A DNA stretch of 64,000 nucleotides from Mangrovimicrobium sp033283385 (GTDB lineage Bacteria; Pseudomonadota; Gammaproteobacteria; Pseudomonadales; Halieaceae), in NCBI GenBank assembly GCA_033283385.1, contig JAWMQQ010000001.1, positions 2,634,542 to 2,698,541 of the forward strand. Reading direction: 5' to 3'. A model generated the notes under the pieces. That model did no database searches, was not told the DNA's origin, and saw only the letters and a program-made list of their open reading frames with translations. Both the position numbers and the translations under genes were made by a program. Of this stretch, positions 41,900 to 51,538 are shown in pieces (position 1 is the first letter of the stretch; each line of letters begins with the position of its first letter).

Positions 41900-44200
41900 A
41901 TGAATACCCCTAACCCCAGGCACACCCGTACCTTCCGACGCTCGCTACTGGCCCTGTCCGTGGCATTTTGCTCACAGGCCATGGCGCAGGGCGCCGGAGT
42001 GCTGGAAGAAATCATCGTGACAGCCGAGCACCGCGAGGCGTCGCTGCAGGAAACCCAGATATCGATGAGCGCCTTCTCATCCGAAGGGATCAAGGACCTC
42101 GGCATCAGCAACGGACTGGATATCGGCGGTTTTGCACCCAACGTCAATGCCCAGCCGTATGTAGGTGGACGTACCGGCATTGGTTTCACTATCCGCGGTG
42201 TAGGCAACTCGGAGACGCTGATCACCTTCGACCCGGCTGTCAGTGTCTACCTGGATGGCATCCTGATCGCGAAGAATACCGGCGCCCTGCTCGACGTCCT
42301 CGATCTCGAGCGGATCGAGGTACTGCGCGGTCCCCAGGGAACCCTGTACGGACGCAACACCATCGGCGGCGCGATCAACTACATCACCGCCAAGCCCACG
42401 GACGAATTTGCAGGCCGCCTGTCCGGCACGCTGGGAAACTACGACAAGGCAGACTTGCGCGGCATGCTCAACGTGCCCGTGCTGGGTGCCGACAGCGCCG
42501 CCGGCGAACTCAACCTGAAATTCAACGCCGCCACCCTCAACCGGGACGGAATACAGGACAACAAACTGGGACTGCCGCCGCTGAAGCAGGGCGGCAAGAC
42601 GGCGTCTTCGCCGCAGGACGAACTGGGCACGGTGGACCGGCAGGTGTTTACCGCACAGGTCCAGTGGCGGCCCACCGATAACTTCTCGGCCCTGTACATG
42701 TACGATTACACCAAGATCGACGAGGTACCGGAGACGGTGTGGGCGACCGGCACCAACCCGGACACGTTCTTCGGTCCGCTGATCGCGCCCTACGCACAGA
42801 CCGACGAGAGCAATCGCCCGAACGACATCAGCATCGATCACGTGCAGATTGCCAACACGACAGTCAAGGGCCACTCGCTCACACTGGACTGGGGGATCAC
42901 CGACAACATGACCCTGTCATCCCTGACCGGCTACCGGGACATGGACAACTATGGCGAATCCGACTCGGACGGCAGCCCCGTCGGCTACACCTTCCCGGAT
43001 CCGCCGATTCCCGTGGTATTGATCACCCGCGACGTGCAGCAATACGACAGCCTCTCCCAGGAGTTCCGGCTCACCGGCAACGCCATGGACAGCCGGCTGA
43101 ATTACTCGACGGGCCTGTACTACATGAAGGAAGACGGCGACCTCTTCAACGAGACCACCGCCGCCGGCGGCTCTTCAGCCAATATTGCTGATTATACCAA
43201 CGAGGCGTGGGCGGCCTACGGCCAGGCGACTTACAACTTCACTGATGCACTCAGCCTGACACTGGGCGGGCGCTACACCGAGGAAGACCGGGAGATGGAA
43301 AAGACGCTGCTGAGCAACACCGGCGCCGATCCCTGGCTGTTCCTGGACCAGGTCAAGAAGAACCCCGACCTGGCGGGCATGCTCTACCCCAAGGCGCAGG
43401 ACAATTTCGACAACTTCTCCTGGCTGGCTTCACTGGGCTACAACTGGACAGATGACGTGATGACCTACGCCAAGATCAGCACCGGCTTCCAGTCCGGCGG
43501 TTTCAACGCCCGCGACATCCTTCCGAAGGACTTCGTCATCGGCTTCAAGGAGGAGACACTGACCGCCTACGAAATCGGCATGAAATCCACGTTCAACCAG
43601 CGCTTCCAGGTCAACGCGGCTGTGTTCTACAGCGACTACGACGACAAGCGCGTCAACCAGTTCGATCCGGTGAACCTGGTCAGCATCCAGCGCAACGCCG
43701 GCGTGGTCGAGATCTACGGCGCAGAACTGGAACTGCTGGCGCAGTTCACAGAAAACTGGCGGGCGGGCTTCAACTACGGTTACACCGACAAGAAGTACAA
43801 GGAGTACCTAGGAGCCAACGGCGAGGACCTGAGCGGTATGGCCAACTTCCCCTACTCACCGGACAATACCGCCAGCGCCAACCTGGCCTACGAGCACCCG
43901 CTGCAGTGGGGCCTGTTCAAGGCGCGGGTCGACTGGAGTTACCGCGACAAGATGACCTTCCTGACCCCGGTTCCCGAGCGCAACTCCTCGGGCTCGCTGC
44001 AGTTGTGGAATGCGCGGGTATCGCTGGAAGACATCGACACCTGGGGCGACACCAAGATGCGGATATCGGCCTGGGGCAAGAACCTGGCCGACGAGGGTTA
44101 CTACAACTTCGGTGTGAACATCTACGGCACGTTCGGCTTCGACATCAACACTTACGGCGAACCGCGCACCTATGGTGTCGATGTGACCATCGACTTCTGA
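41900..44200 (+). CDS. TonB-dependent outer-membrane receptor
   Basis: 766-residue receptor for active uptake across the outer membrane. The signal peptide ends at SQAMAQ; a TonB-box-like EEIIVTAEHREASLQE follows, then the plug domain (DPAVSVYLDGILIAK, LERIEVLRGPQGTLYGRNTIGGAINYIT) and a 22-strand barrel ending in F (DVTIDF). This is the large catabolic-type subgroup common in Halieaceae and sphingomonads rather than a siderophore receptor. GGGAG at 41886-41890 places the start at the ATG at 41900; an ATG at 41891 directly abuts the ribosome-binding site. Convergent with the Rieske oxygenase cluster, which it may feed. Confidence 0.92.
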   Translation: MNTPNPRHTRTFRRSLLALSVAFCSQAMAQGAGVLEEIIVTAEHREASLQETQISMSAFSSEGIKDLGISNGLDIGGFAPNVNAQPYVGGRTGIGFTIRGVGNSETLITFDPAVSVYLDGILIAKNTGALLDVLDLERIEVLRGPQGTLYGRNTIGGAINYITAKPTDEFAGRLSGTLGNYDKADLRGMLNVPVLGADSAAGELNLKFNAATLNRDGIQDNKLGLPPLKQGGKTASSPQDELGTVDRQVFTAQVQWRPTDNFSALYMYDYTKIDEVPETVWATGTNPDTFFGPLIAPYAQTDESNRPNDISIDHVQIANTTVKGHSLTLDWGITDNMTLSSLTGYRDMDNYGESDSDGSPVGYTFPDPPIPVVLITRDVQQYDSLSQEFRLTGNAMDSRLNYSTGLYYMKEDGDLFNETTAAGGSSANIADYTNEAWAAYGQATYNFTDALSLTLGGRYTEEDREMEKTLLSNTGADPWLFLDQVKKNPDLAGMLYPKAQDNFDNFSWLASLGYNWTDDVMTYAKISTGFQSGGFNARDILPKDFVIGFKEETLTAYEIGMKSTFNQRFQVNAAVFYSDYDDKRVNQFDPVNLVSIQRNAGVVEIYGAELELLAQFTENWRAGFNYGYTDKKYKEYLGANGEDLSGMANFPYSPDNTASANLAYEHPLQWGLFKARVDWSYRDKMTFLTPVPERNSSGSLQLWNARVSLEDIDTWGDTKMRISAWGKNLADEGYYNFGVNIYGTFGFDINTYGEPRTYGVDVTIDF

Positions 44201-44222
44201 TCAAAGTTTTCTGGGGAAAATC

Positions 44223-44250
44223 GGGGGTGCCATGGCGCCCCCTTTTTTTT
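44223..44250 (+). terminator. Rho-independent terminator after the TonB receptor
   Basis: GGGGGTGCC (44223-44231) pairs with GGCGCCCCC (44234-44242), followed by eight T residues. It starts 23 bp past the stop codon. Confidence 0.9.
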
Positions 44251-44268
44251 GCGGTGTGATTTGCAGTT

Positions 44269-44346
44269 GTAGGAGCCCGCTACGCGGGCGATCACCCATT
44301 GTAGGAGCGCGCTATGCGCGCGATCGCCCGCGTAGCGGGCTCCTAC
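44269..44346. repeat. Cluster of three REP units between convergent genes
   Basis: Units at 44269-44291 and 44301-44323 are in plus orientation and 44324-44346 is inverted, abutting the second. The first and third have matching CCCGC palindromes, so they form a longer hairpin. The cluster ends 8 bp from the stop of the Rieske oxygenase. Confidence 0.9.
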
Positions 44347-44353
44347 ATGTTGC

Positions 44354-45778
44354 TCAGGCCTTGAGGAAGGTGTCCAGCTGCCGGTGCATGCCCATGATGA
44401 TTTTCTCGTTCTCGCTGGCCAACCAGACCTGCTTGATCGAGTGGGAGTGCAGGCCTTTCTGGATGCGCTTGAGGTTACCCAGGTCCTGGCGCGGAATCAG
44501 GTAGACCTGCTCGGGGTCTTCCACATCGAGCACCTGTTCCACTACGGCCCGCTCGCGCGGCGCATCGGCCGGCAGCGAGCGCGTCGAGTAGATCTCGAAG
44601 GTGCTGCGGTCCGGGTCGGTAGGATGCGGTCGGGTGCGGTAGATCATCGCGTTACCCGCCTGCGGGAAGACCATCAGGTTGGGGAAGATGAAAATCATGC
44701 CGCCCCACATGCTGAGGATCTCCGGGCTCACCTTGGGCATGGGCCGCGACCTGGCGGCTGCGTCCTCGTAGAGCACGCGCATGTACTCGGCGCCGAGGCT
44801 GGAGCCCTCGGGCATGGGCTTGTCCTTCAGCGAGCGCAACAGGTCCACATCCGCCTGCAGTACCTGCGCGTCCATACCATCCACCAGCAATTGCAGGCGG
44901 TCGGCCATGGCGTCCACCGGGTCCTTGTTGGTAGCCAGGCGCTTGACGTTGCCCTGGTAGTTGCTGGCGCGACCGGCGAAGAAACGGCCGTGGCCGTTGG
45001 CGAAGGTCTCGTAGTCGACGTTATGGTGGTTGTACTCCTGGAACTCGCCCTCGATCTTCTCGCCGTAGATGAAATCCGCCGCGGCGGTCTCAAGCTGCGG
45101 GTGGGTGGCGGGCACATGGTAGCCCTCGAAAAACGCTTCCTGGGCGACTTTCCAGTTGGACGCCACGGGAATGGCCTTCCACCAGTAGTGGCGCATCTCC
45201 TTGGTATTGAGGTCGTCGAGCAACTGGCGCACCGGCGCGATGTAATCGTCGAAGGGCTGGCAATCGCGGTCGAAGTTGATGAATACGAAACCCGCGTAGA
45301 CCACGCAGGGCAGGCTCTTCAGCGCCACGTCCGCGTCGCACAGCTTGCCGCCGCGGAATTCCTCGCGGGCCAGCACGTATTGGTTGTTGCCCTCTGTGTC
45401 CCAGCGCCAGCCATGGAAGGGGCAGATGATGTTGCCGTGCTCGAAGGTGCCGGAGCCGTCGGCCAGCGCAGTACCGCGGTGGGGGCAGACATTGTGGTAG
45501 GCCTTGACCGTGTCCTCGTCGACACGCACCAGGAACACGGACTGGTCGCCGATATCGTAGGTGGTGAAGTCGTTGACCTCGGGTATTTCGTCGATTCTCG
45601 CGGCGGCCTGCCAGGTTTTCGACCAGAGCTTCTCGTACTCGAGTTGCTGGAATTCGGCGTCGAGGTAGCGGCCGACCCGGATACCGTGCTCCAGGGTTTC
45701 CCAGCGGGCCGGCCATTCCGAACCCGATGTGGACGGCGACAAAGCCGTTACCTTGCTCTTCTCCATTGAAGTGCTCAT
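44354..45778 (-). CDS. Rieske non-haem iron oxygenase, alpha subunit
   Basis: 474-residue ring-hydroxylating-type oxygenase large subunit. The Rieske 2Fe-2S ligands are Cys98-x-His100 (CPHRG) and Cys119-x-x-His122 (CPFHGW). The mononuclear iron site follows in EAFFEGYHVPATHPQ with His221 and His226. The chosen start ATG at 45778 (MSTSMEKSK) has GGAGA upstream. No beta subunit, ferredoxin or reductase gene is adjacent, so it either is an alpha-only type or borrows partners. It lies at the promoter-distal end of a catabolic gene set on the minus strand. Confidence 0.92.
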   Translation of the reverse strand: MSTSMEKSKVTALSPSTSGSEWPARWETLEHGIRVGRYLDAEFQQLEYEKLWSKTWQAAARIDEIPEVNDFTTYDIGDQSVFLVRVDEDTVKAYHNVCPHRGTALADGSGTFEHGNIICPFHGWRWDTEGNNQYVLAREEFRGGKLCDADVALKSLPCVVYAGFVFINFDRDCQPFDDYIAPVRQLLDDLNTKEMRHYWWKAIPVASNWKVAQEAFFEGYHVPATHPQLETAAADFIYGEKIEGEFQEYNHHNVDYETFANGHGRFFAGRASNYQGNVKRLATNKDPVDAMADRLQLLVDGMDAQVLQADVDLLRSLKDKPMPEGSSLGAEYMRVLYEDAAARSRPMPKVSPEILSMWGGMIFIFPNLMVFPQAGNAMIYRTRPHPTDPDRSTFEIYSTRSLPADAPRERAVVEQVLDVEDPEQVYLIPRQDLGNLKRIQKGLHSHSIKQVWLASENEKIIMGMHRQLDTFLKA

Positions 45779-45850
45779 TGCAATCTCCTGCACTGCGTCT
45801 GTCTTCTTGGGCCCGCTATTATCGACGCCCGGGGCACGGCATCGCAAGCG

Positions 45851-47134
45851 TCATCGCGCCGGGCTCCCGGCGCGCACCAGGCGCAGGTCCGACTCGAAGT
45901 GGCGGCAGGCGAACTCGAAGCAGGCGTATGCGAACAGGAACACCACCATCACCGTGAGCAGCGCGTAGCGGATCGAGAGCGTGCCGTGATCGGGGGCATA
46001 GAAGTCGCTGAGCGCCCCGACGATGAAGGGCCCCGCGCCGGCGCCGACGATGTTGATGATGAACAGCAGTATTGCCGATGCGGTGGCGCGCATGTGCAGG
46101 CGGGCGAGGCTCTGGTTGGCGCTGTACATCATGGGGATGTAGATATTCTGCAGGATGTAGAACGGCAGGAAACCCAGCAGCGCCAGCCAGGTCGGCCCCG
46201 CCAGCAGGAACACGAGGCCAAAGGGAAAGGCCGCAAGCGTGCACAGCGCTGGCAGGCGCATCGCCGTCGCCGGGCGGTGTTCGATATATCGATCGGTGAG
46301 GCGGCCGCCCAGGTAGGTGCCGAGACTCCCGCCCAGGCCGACGATCAGCGCCATCCACTTGCCGGTTTCCACCGGCGGCAGCGCGTGCACCCTGCCGAGG
46401 AACTCGAAACCCCACATCAGCACGCCATACCCGCTGATGGAAAGAAAGGACGAGCCGAGAATCAGCCCCACCCAGGAGCGCGAACCGAGCAGGAAGCGCA
46501 GGGTCTCGCCAAAGCTGGACCTGGCGGCGGCCTCAGCGGTGCGGGATTCGGACTGCCCGCGTAGCGGCTCGCGCACGGTCAGCCTCACCACCACCGCAAA
46601 CAGCAGTCCCGGCACGCCGAGCACGATAAAAGCCGTGCGCCAGTCGAAGTACTCCCGCAGGTAGCCTCCGCCGAGGTAGGCCAGTGCCGCACCCACAAAC
46701 ACGCCTGCCGAGTAGATCGCCAGCGCCGTGGCGCGCCGGTGCAGTGGAAAATAATCGGCAATCAGCGAGTGCGCCGGCGGCGTGCCTGCGGCCTCCCCCA
46801 CCCCGACAGCGACCCGGGCCAGGAACAACTGGGTGAAATTGCGCGCCAGCCCGCAGGCCACGGTCATCACGCTCCACAGCGCGAGGCCCAGGGTGATGAT
46901 GTCGCGGCGATTGCCGCGGTCCGCCCAGCGCGCGATGGGAATGCCGGCAAAGGTGTAGAGCACGGCGAAGGCGAAGCCCACCAGCAGGCCCATCGCGGTG
47001 TCGGAAACACCAAACTCCTGCTGGATGGGCCCGATAAATACGGACAATACCTGGCGGTCGATGAAGTTGATCACATACACGACGAACAGGACGCCGAGCA
47101 CATAGCGTGGATAGGCGGGCGACTCCGGTCGCAT
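45851..47134 (-). CDS. MFS transporter, spinster-like
   Basis: 427-residue 12-helix major-facilitator carrier. The N-terminal VVYVINFIDRQVLSVFIGPIQQEFGVSD and the first-half loop RWADRGNRRDIITLGL are characteristic of the spinster-type MFS group often found in aromatic or terpenoid degradation clusters. Shares an ATGA overlap (47134) with the MFS gene upstream, so the two are translated from one message. Substrate unknown; uptake is more likely than efflux given the catabolic context. Confidence 0.88.
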   Translation of the reverse strand: MRPESPAYPRYVLGVLFVVYVINFIDRQVLSVFIGPIQQEFGVSDTAMGLLVGFAFAVLYTFAGIPIARWADRGNRRDIITLGLALWSVMTVACGLARNFTQLFLARVAVGVGEAAGTPPAHSLIADYFPLHRRATALAIYSAGVFVGAALAYLGGGYLREYFDWRTAFIVLGVPGLLFAVVVRLTVREPLRGQSESRTAEAAARSSFGETLRFLLGSRSWVGLILGSSFLSISGYGVLMWGFEFLGRVHALPPVETGKWMALIVGLGGSLGTYLGGRLTDRYIEHRPATAMRLPALCTLAAFPFGLVFLLAGPTWLALLGFLPFYILQNIYIPMMYSANQSLARLHMRATASAILLFIINIVGAGAGPFIVGALSDFYAPDHGTLSIRYALLTVMVVFLFAYACFEFACRHFESDLRLVRAGSPAR

Positions 47135-48372
47135 CAGGCGGCCCCCGGAGCCTCGGTGGGTCGCTGCAGGCGAATGAAGAAGAGCACGGAAAAGCAGGCC
47201 AGCGTCAGGCAGGCGACGCCGATCAGCGCCGGATCATAGCTGCCGCTGACATCGTAGGCCCAGCCAAACAGGCCCGGCGCCACCAGCGTGAAGGGCATGA
47301 TCATGAAGCTCATTAGACCCATCGAGCGCCCCATCCGCGCCGGGCCGTAGATTCGTGCGAGCATGATGCTCCACAGCGGTACCGTTGCGCCCTGCCCCAT
47401 TCCCAGGACGATGCTGAAGCCAACCAGCAGGGCGAAACTCTGCGCCTGCCAGTAGCCGACGACCCCGGCAAACACCAGGGCCATGATCAACCCCAGCGTG
47501 CGCAGGTGCCCGATGCGGTCGGCAACCACACCGCTGATCAGCTTGCCGGCGAGGTTGGCGCCGGAGAATACCGACAACAGGATGGCGCCGTGGCTCGCCT
47601 CGACCCCGCGCTCCAGGGCAAACGGCACGAGATTGCTCAACAGTCCCATCGGGCCGCCCAGCAGCACGCCCAGGCACAGGGCGATCAACCAGAAATTGCG
47701 GTCGCGCAGGAACTCCCACATGGATTCGCGCGCCTGTGCCGGCGCCCCTGCGGGAGCCGCCTCCGGTTGCGAATCACCGTCCGCGTGCAGGCCCCGGTCA
47801 GCGGGATGGTTGACGACGACCAGGAATACCAGGGGTGCCGTCAGCAGGACCAGCCCGGCGCCGTAGATCTGCAGCGCGGTGCGCCACTCGTAAGTATCGA
47901 TAAGAAACTGAAGCAGCGGCGGTATCACCAGGCCGCCCAGCGCCGCGCCACTGGCCGCGAGGCTCATCGCCAGGCCGCGCCGGCGCGTGAACCAGCGCGC
48001 CAGCAGCGCCGAACCCGCCAGCGGGCCGCAGACCGCACAGCCCAGTGCCAGCGGCACCAGGTAGACCAGCAGGACCTGGGACATGCCGCTGGCGAACGAG
48101 AGCAGGATGAAACCGCCGCCGAGCAGGAAGGTCCCCGCCAGCATCAGCCAGCGCACCGAGAATCGGTCGATGGCGGCGCCGATCGGCGGGCTCAGGGTGC
48201 CGGCGGCGAGCGCGGCGACGGTGATACCCATCATCAGCAGGGTGCGGCTGGGTTCGAAGTCGTGTTGCAGGGGAACAGCGATGACGCTGTACGCGGTAAA
48301 CACGCTGGCGGAACTGGCCGCCTGCAGGATCATGGCGACAGCCACCTGCCACCACCCGGGGAAAACACGCAA
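47134..48372 (-). CDS. MFS transporter, OFA/monocarboxylate-like
   Basis: 412-residue 12-helix carrier. It starts MRVFPGWWQVAVAMILQAASS and shows the FTRRRGLAMSLAASGAALGGLVIPPLLQ loop typical of oxalate:formate/monocarboxylate-type MFS proteins. The start is TTG at 48372 with AAGGAC about 9 bp upstream; no ATG is available. Overlaps the next MFS gene by 3 bases. Two different carriers back to back suggest a substrate and an intermediate, or uptake and export; this cannot be decided here. Confidence 0.85.
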   Translation of the reverse strand: MRVFPGWWQVAVAMILQAASSASVFTAYSVIAVPLQHDFEPSRTLLMMGITVAALAAGTLSPPIGAAIDRFSVRWLMLAGTFLLGGGFILLSFASGMSQVLLVYLVPLALGCAVCGPLAGSALLARWFTRRRGLAMSLAASGAALGGLVIPPLLQFLIDTYEWRTALQIYGAGLVLLTAPLVFLVVVNHPADRGLHADGDSQPEAAPAGAPAQARESMWEFLRDRNFWLIALCLGVLLGGPMGLLSNLVPFALERGVEASHGAILLSVFSGANLAGKLISGVVADRIGHLRTLGLIMALVFAGVVGYWQAQSFALLVGFSIVLGMGQGATVPLWSIMLARIYGPARMGRSMGLMSFMIMPFTLVAPGLFGWAYDVSGSYDPALIGVACLTLACFSVLFFIRLQRPTEAPGAA

Positions 48373-48463
48373 ATCGCTTGTCCTTATTGTTTTATCGGTT
48401 GCTCACTTTAGCCCAGATCGCGCGCGGGTGTTAGCCCGGGAGCCGTTTGGAGCATGCATGTGT

Positions 48464-49708
48464 TCAGTCCCAGCGCAGTGGCAGCGAGTCCAGGGCGATG
48501 ATATTGCCGGAGTGAAAGGTCGCCGGTCGCTGCGGATCCAGGCGAAACGGTGGCAACCGCTCCAGCAGCTGCGTGTAGAGGATCTGCAATTCAGCCCGGG
48601 CCAGGTGAGAACCCAGACAGCGGTGTACACCGGCACCGAAGGCGATATGCGCCTTGCCCGGTCGTTTCAGCACGAATTCCCCGGGGTGGTCGAACTCGCG
48701 CGGGTCGAGGTTGGCCCCCGGCAGGTAGAGCACCAGCCAGTCGCCGGGCAGCAGCCGCCAGCCGCCCAGTTCCACGGCCTTCGCCACCCGCCGCACCGGG
48801 GCGACGAACGTGTAGCGGCGCAACAGTTCCTCGGTGGCATCCTGGATCAGTTCCGGGTGGGCGCGCAGCTGCGCCTGCAGCTGCGGATTGGCCGCCAGGT
48901 GGCGCACGCCGAAGCCCATGCCATTGATCACCGTGTCGAGGCCGGCGATGAACAGCAGCACGCTGTAGTCCTCCATCAATTCCAGCGTCATCGGCTCGCC
49001 GTCAATCCGGGTCTGCCACAGCAGGCTGATCAGGTCGTCGCGCGGATTTTTCCGTCGCTCCCCGATGACGTCGAGCATGGCATCCGCCACCTTGCGTCCG
49101 AGCATGGCGGAGTCCACTTCCGACTTCAGCGTAGCGGCGAGGAACTCGTGCACCAGTTCGCGGAATTCGGCAAGGCGCGATTCGGGCAGGCCCATCATGC
49201 GCAGGAAGATTCGCACCGGCAGCGGTTCGGCCACGGCGGGTATGAAATCACAGTGCCCCTGGCCGGCGACCGCATCGATCAACTCATCGGCCAGCTCGCG
49301 GATCGATTCCCTGCGCGCCTGGATCGCCTTCGGGGAAAAGGCCGGCTGCAGCGGTGCGCGGTACTTCGTGTGTTCCGGCGGATCCAGCAGTATCGGCACC
49401 ACCTGCGGAATGCGCGGCATGTCGGCTGGCAGCGACGCCAGCAGCGCGTCGAGCTCCGCCTTCGGCATCGGGCTGCTGGAGAAATGCTCCGGGTCGCGCG
49501 AGGCGGCGAATATTTCCTGATGGCCGAGGGCCACCCAGCGGCCGCCGTTGCGCGGTGTCCAGAACACCGGCGGTGCCTCACGCAACAGCTCGCGCACCCG
49601 TTCGTGAGGGTCGGCAAGAAGCCCGGGATCGAGGCGCAGGTCGAAATCGTAGACGGCTTCCGGCGGGACGTGTCCGGGGACGGGAACGGGCTCACTCAGG
49701 GCAGTCAT
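48464..49708 (-). CDS. Cytochrome P450
   Basis: 414-residue soluble bacterial P450. The oxygen-activation helix is LFIAGLDTVINGMG, the ExxR motif is EELLRR, and the haem loop is FGAGVHRCLGSHLA with the proximal Cys near residue 364. No ferredoxin or ferredoxin reductase is encoded alongside, so redox partners must come from elsewhere. It lies between the MFS pair and the amidohydrolase on one strand, and likely hydroxylates the same substrate class as the cluster. CYP family not assignable by eye. Confidence 0.94.
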   Translation of the reverse strand: MTALSEPVPVPGHVPPEAVYDFDLRLDPGLLADPHERVRELLREAPPVFWTPRNGGRWVALGHQEIFAASRDPEHFSSSPMPKAELDALLASLPADMPRIPQVVPILLDPPEHTKYRAPLQPAFSPKAIQARRESIRELADELIDAVAGQGHCDFIPAVAEPLPVRIFLRMMGLPESRLAEFRELVHEFLAATLKSEVDSAMLGRKVADAMLDVIGERRKNPRDDLISLLWQTRIDGEPMTLELMEDYSVLLFIAGLDTVINGMGFGVRHLAANPQLQAQLRAHPELIQDATEELLRRYTFVAPVRRVAKAVELGGWRLLPGDWLVLYLPGANLDPREFDHPGEFVLKRPGKAHIAFGAGVHRCLGSHLARAELQILYTQLLERLPPFRLDPQRPATFHSGNIIALDSLPLRWD

Positions 49709-49719
49709 GTCGATTACCC

Positions 49720-50613
49720 TTACACCGTGATCAGCGGGGGGCGGTAAATACGCTGCGCGGTCCGCCGGTAGAGGTCGGCGGACTCGTCAGCCGACAACTG
49801 CCGGGCAAAATCCGCAAACACCTCGAACAGTGCCGTGGCGGAACCGTAGCAGAGGTCCACCGGGAAATTGGTGGCGAACATGCAGCGCCCGCTGCCGAAA
49901 AGCGCCAGGCACTCCTCGTGCCAGGGGAGAAACAGTGCCGCGTCGATGCTGTGCAGGGCCATGGCCAGGCCGGACAGCTTGCAGTACACATTGGGCAATT
50001 CCGCCAGGGTGGCCATCTCGCGGCGCCACTGCGCGAACACGCCGGGATCGCGGCCACCCACCGGCCAGCCGGTGTGTTCCAGCACCACCAGCAGCTCGGG
50101 GTGCCGGGCGAGACCCGCAGCCAGGGCACTTATGCCCCCTCCCGGAAATGCCACCGCGTCGTATACCAGGCTGCGGGCGGCAAGTGCGCGCAACAGCCTG
50201 TCTGCCCCGGGGCTGGCGTAGTCGATGCCGCCGAGCAGGCGTATGCCGCGATAGGCGGGGCAGCGCATCTCCCGGTCCAGCAGCGCCTCGACCTGCGCTG
50301 CCGGCAACGCCGGCGCCAGGGTTCCCACCAGCGCCGTGGGCAGGCCGCCACTGGCGGCGAGCGCTGCAACCCAGGCGCTCTCCGCCTCCACATTCACCGG
50401 GTCGGCGACGGCGGTCACGTGCACACATCCCACCGGTTCCACCGCGGCGAGCGACCCGCGGTATTCCTCCAGCAGGTATCGCTGTGGAAACGCCTGCGGC
50501 AGCGCCATGCCGAAGCTGTTGTCACCTACCTCGGGATTTGGATACCACGCGTTTTCCGCCATGTCCCACAGGTGCATGTGCGCATCGAGAAACTGCGGTT
50601 TTTTACTGTCCAT
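49720..50613 (-). CDS. Amidohydrolase-2 family TIM-barrel hydrolase
   Basis: 297-residue metal-dependent hydrolase of the COG3618 type (lactonase/decarboxylase-like). The first metal motif is FLDAHMHLWD, and later conserved pieces are VVLEHTGWPVG, YCKLSGLAM and CMFATNFPVD. Relatives hydrolyse lactones or decarboxylate ring acids. The start ATG at 50613 lies inside the end of the SDR gene (11-bp overlap), giving translational coupling; an upstream extension to 50757 would run through the SDR frame. Confidence 0.85.
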   Translation of the reverse strand: MDSKKPQFLDAHMHLWDMAENAWYPNPEVGDNSFGMALPQAFPQRYLLEEYRGSLAAVEPVGCVHVTAVADPVNVEAESAWVAALAASGGLPTALVGTLAPALPAAQVEALLDREMRCPAYRGIRLLGGIDYASPGADRLLRALAARSLVYDAVAFPGGGISALAAGLARHPELLVVLEHTGWPVGGRDPGVFAQWRREMATLAELPNVYCKLSGLAMALHSIDAALFLPWHEECLALFGSGRCMFATNFPVDLCYGSATALFEVFADFARQLSADESADLYRRTAQRIYRPPLITV

Positions 50614-51367
50614 GGGAGTCACCACCTGCGCCGCTGTCGCGGGCGACCGCCTCGCGTACGCCGGAATTGAAGATGCCGTGGCGCACGCCGCCGTCGACCC
50701 GGAGAATCTCGCCGGTGATATAGGCCGCACCGGGCGAGGACAGGAACTGCACGGCATCGCTCACCGCGCCGGGTTCCGCCTGGCGGCCCAGCGGGATATA
50801 CCGGCTGCGCTCGGCGGCAAAACCCGGATCCTGCCACAGGTGGCGCGTCATGTCGGTGGCGATGGCGCCCGGCGCGATACCGTTAACGCGGATTCCGCGC
50901 GGGCCGAGCTCCACCGCCAGTTGTACGATGGCGCGCTGCAGGGCAGCCTTGCTGGTGCCGTAGCCCAGCGTGGACGGGTACACCATGTCCATGGCGGCGG
51001 AGGTGATTGCGATGATCGAGGCGCCCTCTTCGAGGCGCTGCAGCAGGGCGTGGACCGCACTGACGAAGGCCAGTGCGTGAATGCGGAATGACAGCAGCAT
51101 GACCTCGCTGACATCGGCGTCGGCGATGCTGGTCTCCCGGTAGACGCCGGCGCAGTGCACCAGGCAGCTGACCGGTCCGGCAATACGCGCGGCCGCCGCA
51201 TCGATGGCGCCGTGCTGCGCCAGGTCCAGCTGCACGTGTTCCAGGCCCTCCGGTTCGGGCGGTGGATTGATGTCCCACACCAGCACACTCCGACCCTGCC
51301 GTTTCAGGTCGCGGGCGATCTGCAGGCCGATGCCCGAGGCACCGCCGGTCACAATCCACAATCCCAT
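50603..51367 (-). CDS. Short-chain dehydrogenase/reductase
   Basis: 254-residue classical SDR, NAD(P)-dependent alcohol/ketone oxidoreductase. The cofactor loop is TGGASGIG (7-14), the catalytic residues are Ser123, Tyr136 and Lys140 (YGTSK), and Asp32 in VWDIN favours NAD(H). The C-terminal GAAYITGEILRVDGGVRHG is standard. First gene of the minus-strand catabolic set, overlapping the amidohydrolase by 11 bp and divergent from the CMD-like gene. It may oxidise an alcohol produced by the P450. Confidence 0.92.
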   Translation of the reverse strand: MGLWIVTGGASGIGLQIARDLKRQGRSVLVWDINPPPEPEGLEHVQLDLAQHGAIDAAAARIAGPVSCLVHCAGVYRETSIADADVSEVMLLSFRIHALAFVSAVHALLQRLEEGASIIAITSAAMDMVYPSTLGYGTSKAALQRAIVQLAVELGPRGIRVNGIAPGAIATDMTRHLWQDPGFAAERSRYIPLGRQAEPGAVSDAVQFLSSPGAAYITGEILRVDGGVRHGIFNSGVREAVARDSGAGGDSHGQ

Positions 51368-51492
51368 CTTTTACTTATCTCCGGATGCGGCATTGCAGGG
51401 TACATGCGAGCAAAACTGGCTGTCCAGCCACTACCTGCAGCGCCCGCAGATAGAAAGTCGCCAGATGTAGAGGCACCGCGGGCAACGCCACT

Positions 51493-51498
51493 TATAAT
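51493..51498 (+). promoter_or_regulatory. Candidate -10 box upstream of the CMD-like gene
   Basis: A perfect TATAAT lies 40 bp before the ATG at 51539. No convincing -35 hexamer is visible at 16-18 bp upstream, so an activator may be needed. Confidence 0.4.
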
Positions 51499-51538
51499 CG
51501 CCTGATCACGGTATCGTGCACCTGATCGGGGAAGCAAC

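Noticed and set aside
32812..44346. Clustered short repeats as a CRISPR array
   Set aside because: Units are palindromic, variable in the middle and irregularly spaced, with no spacers of constant length and no cas genes.
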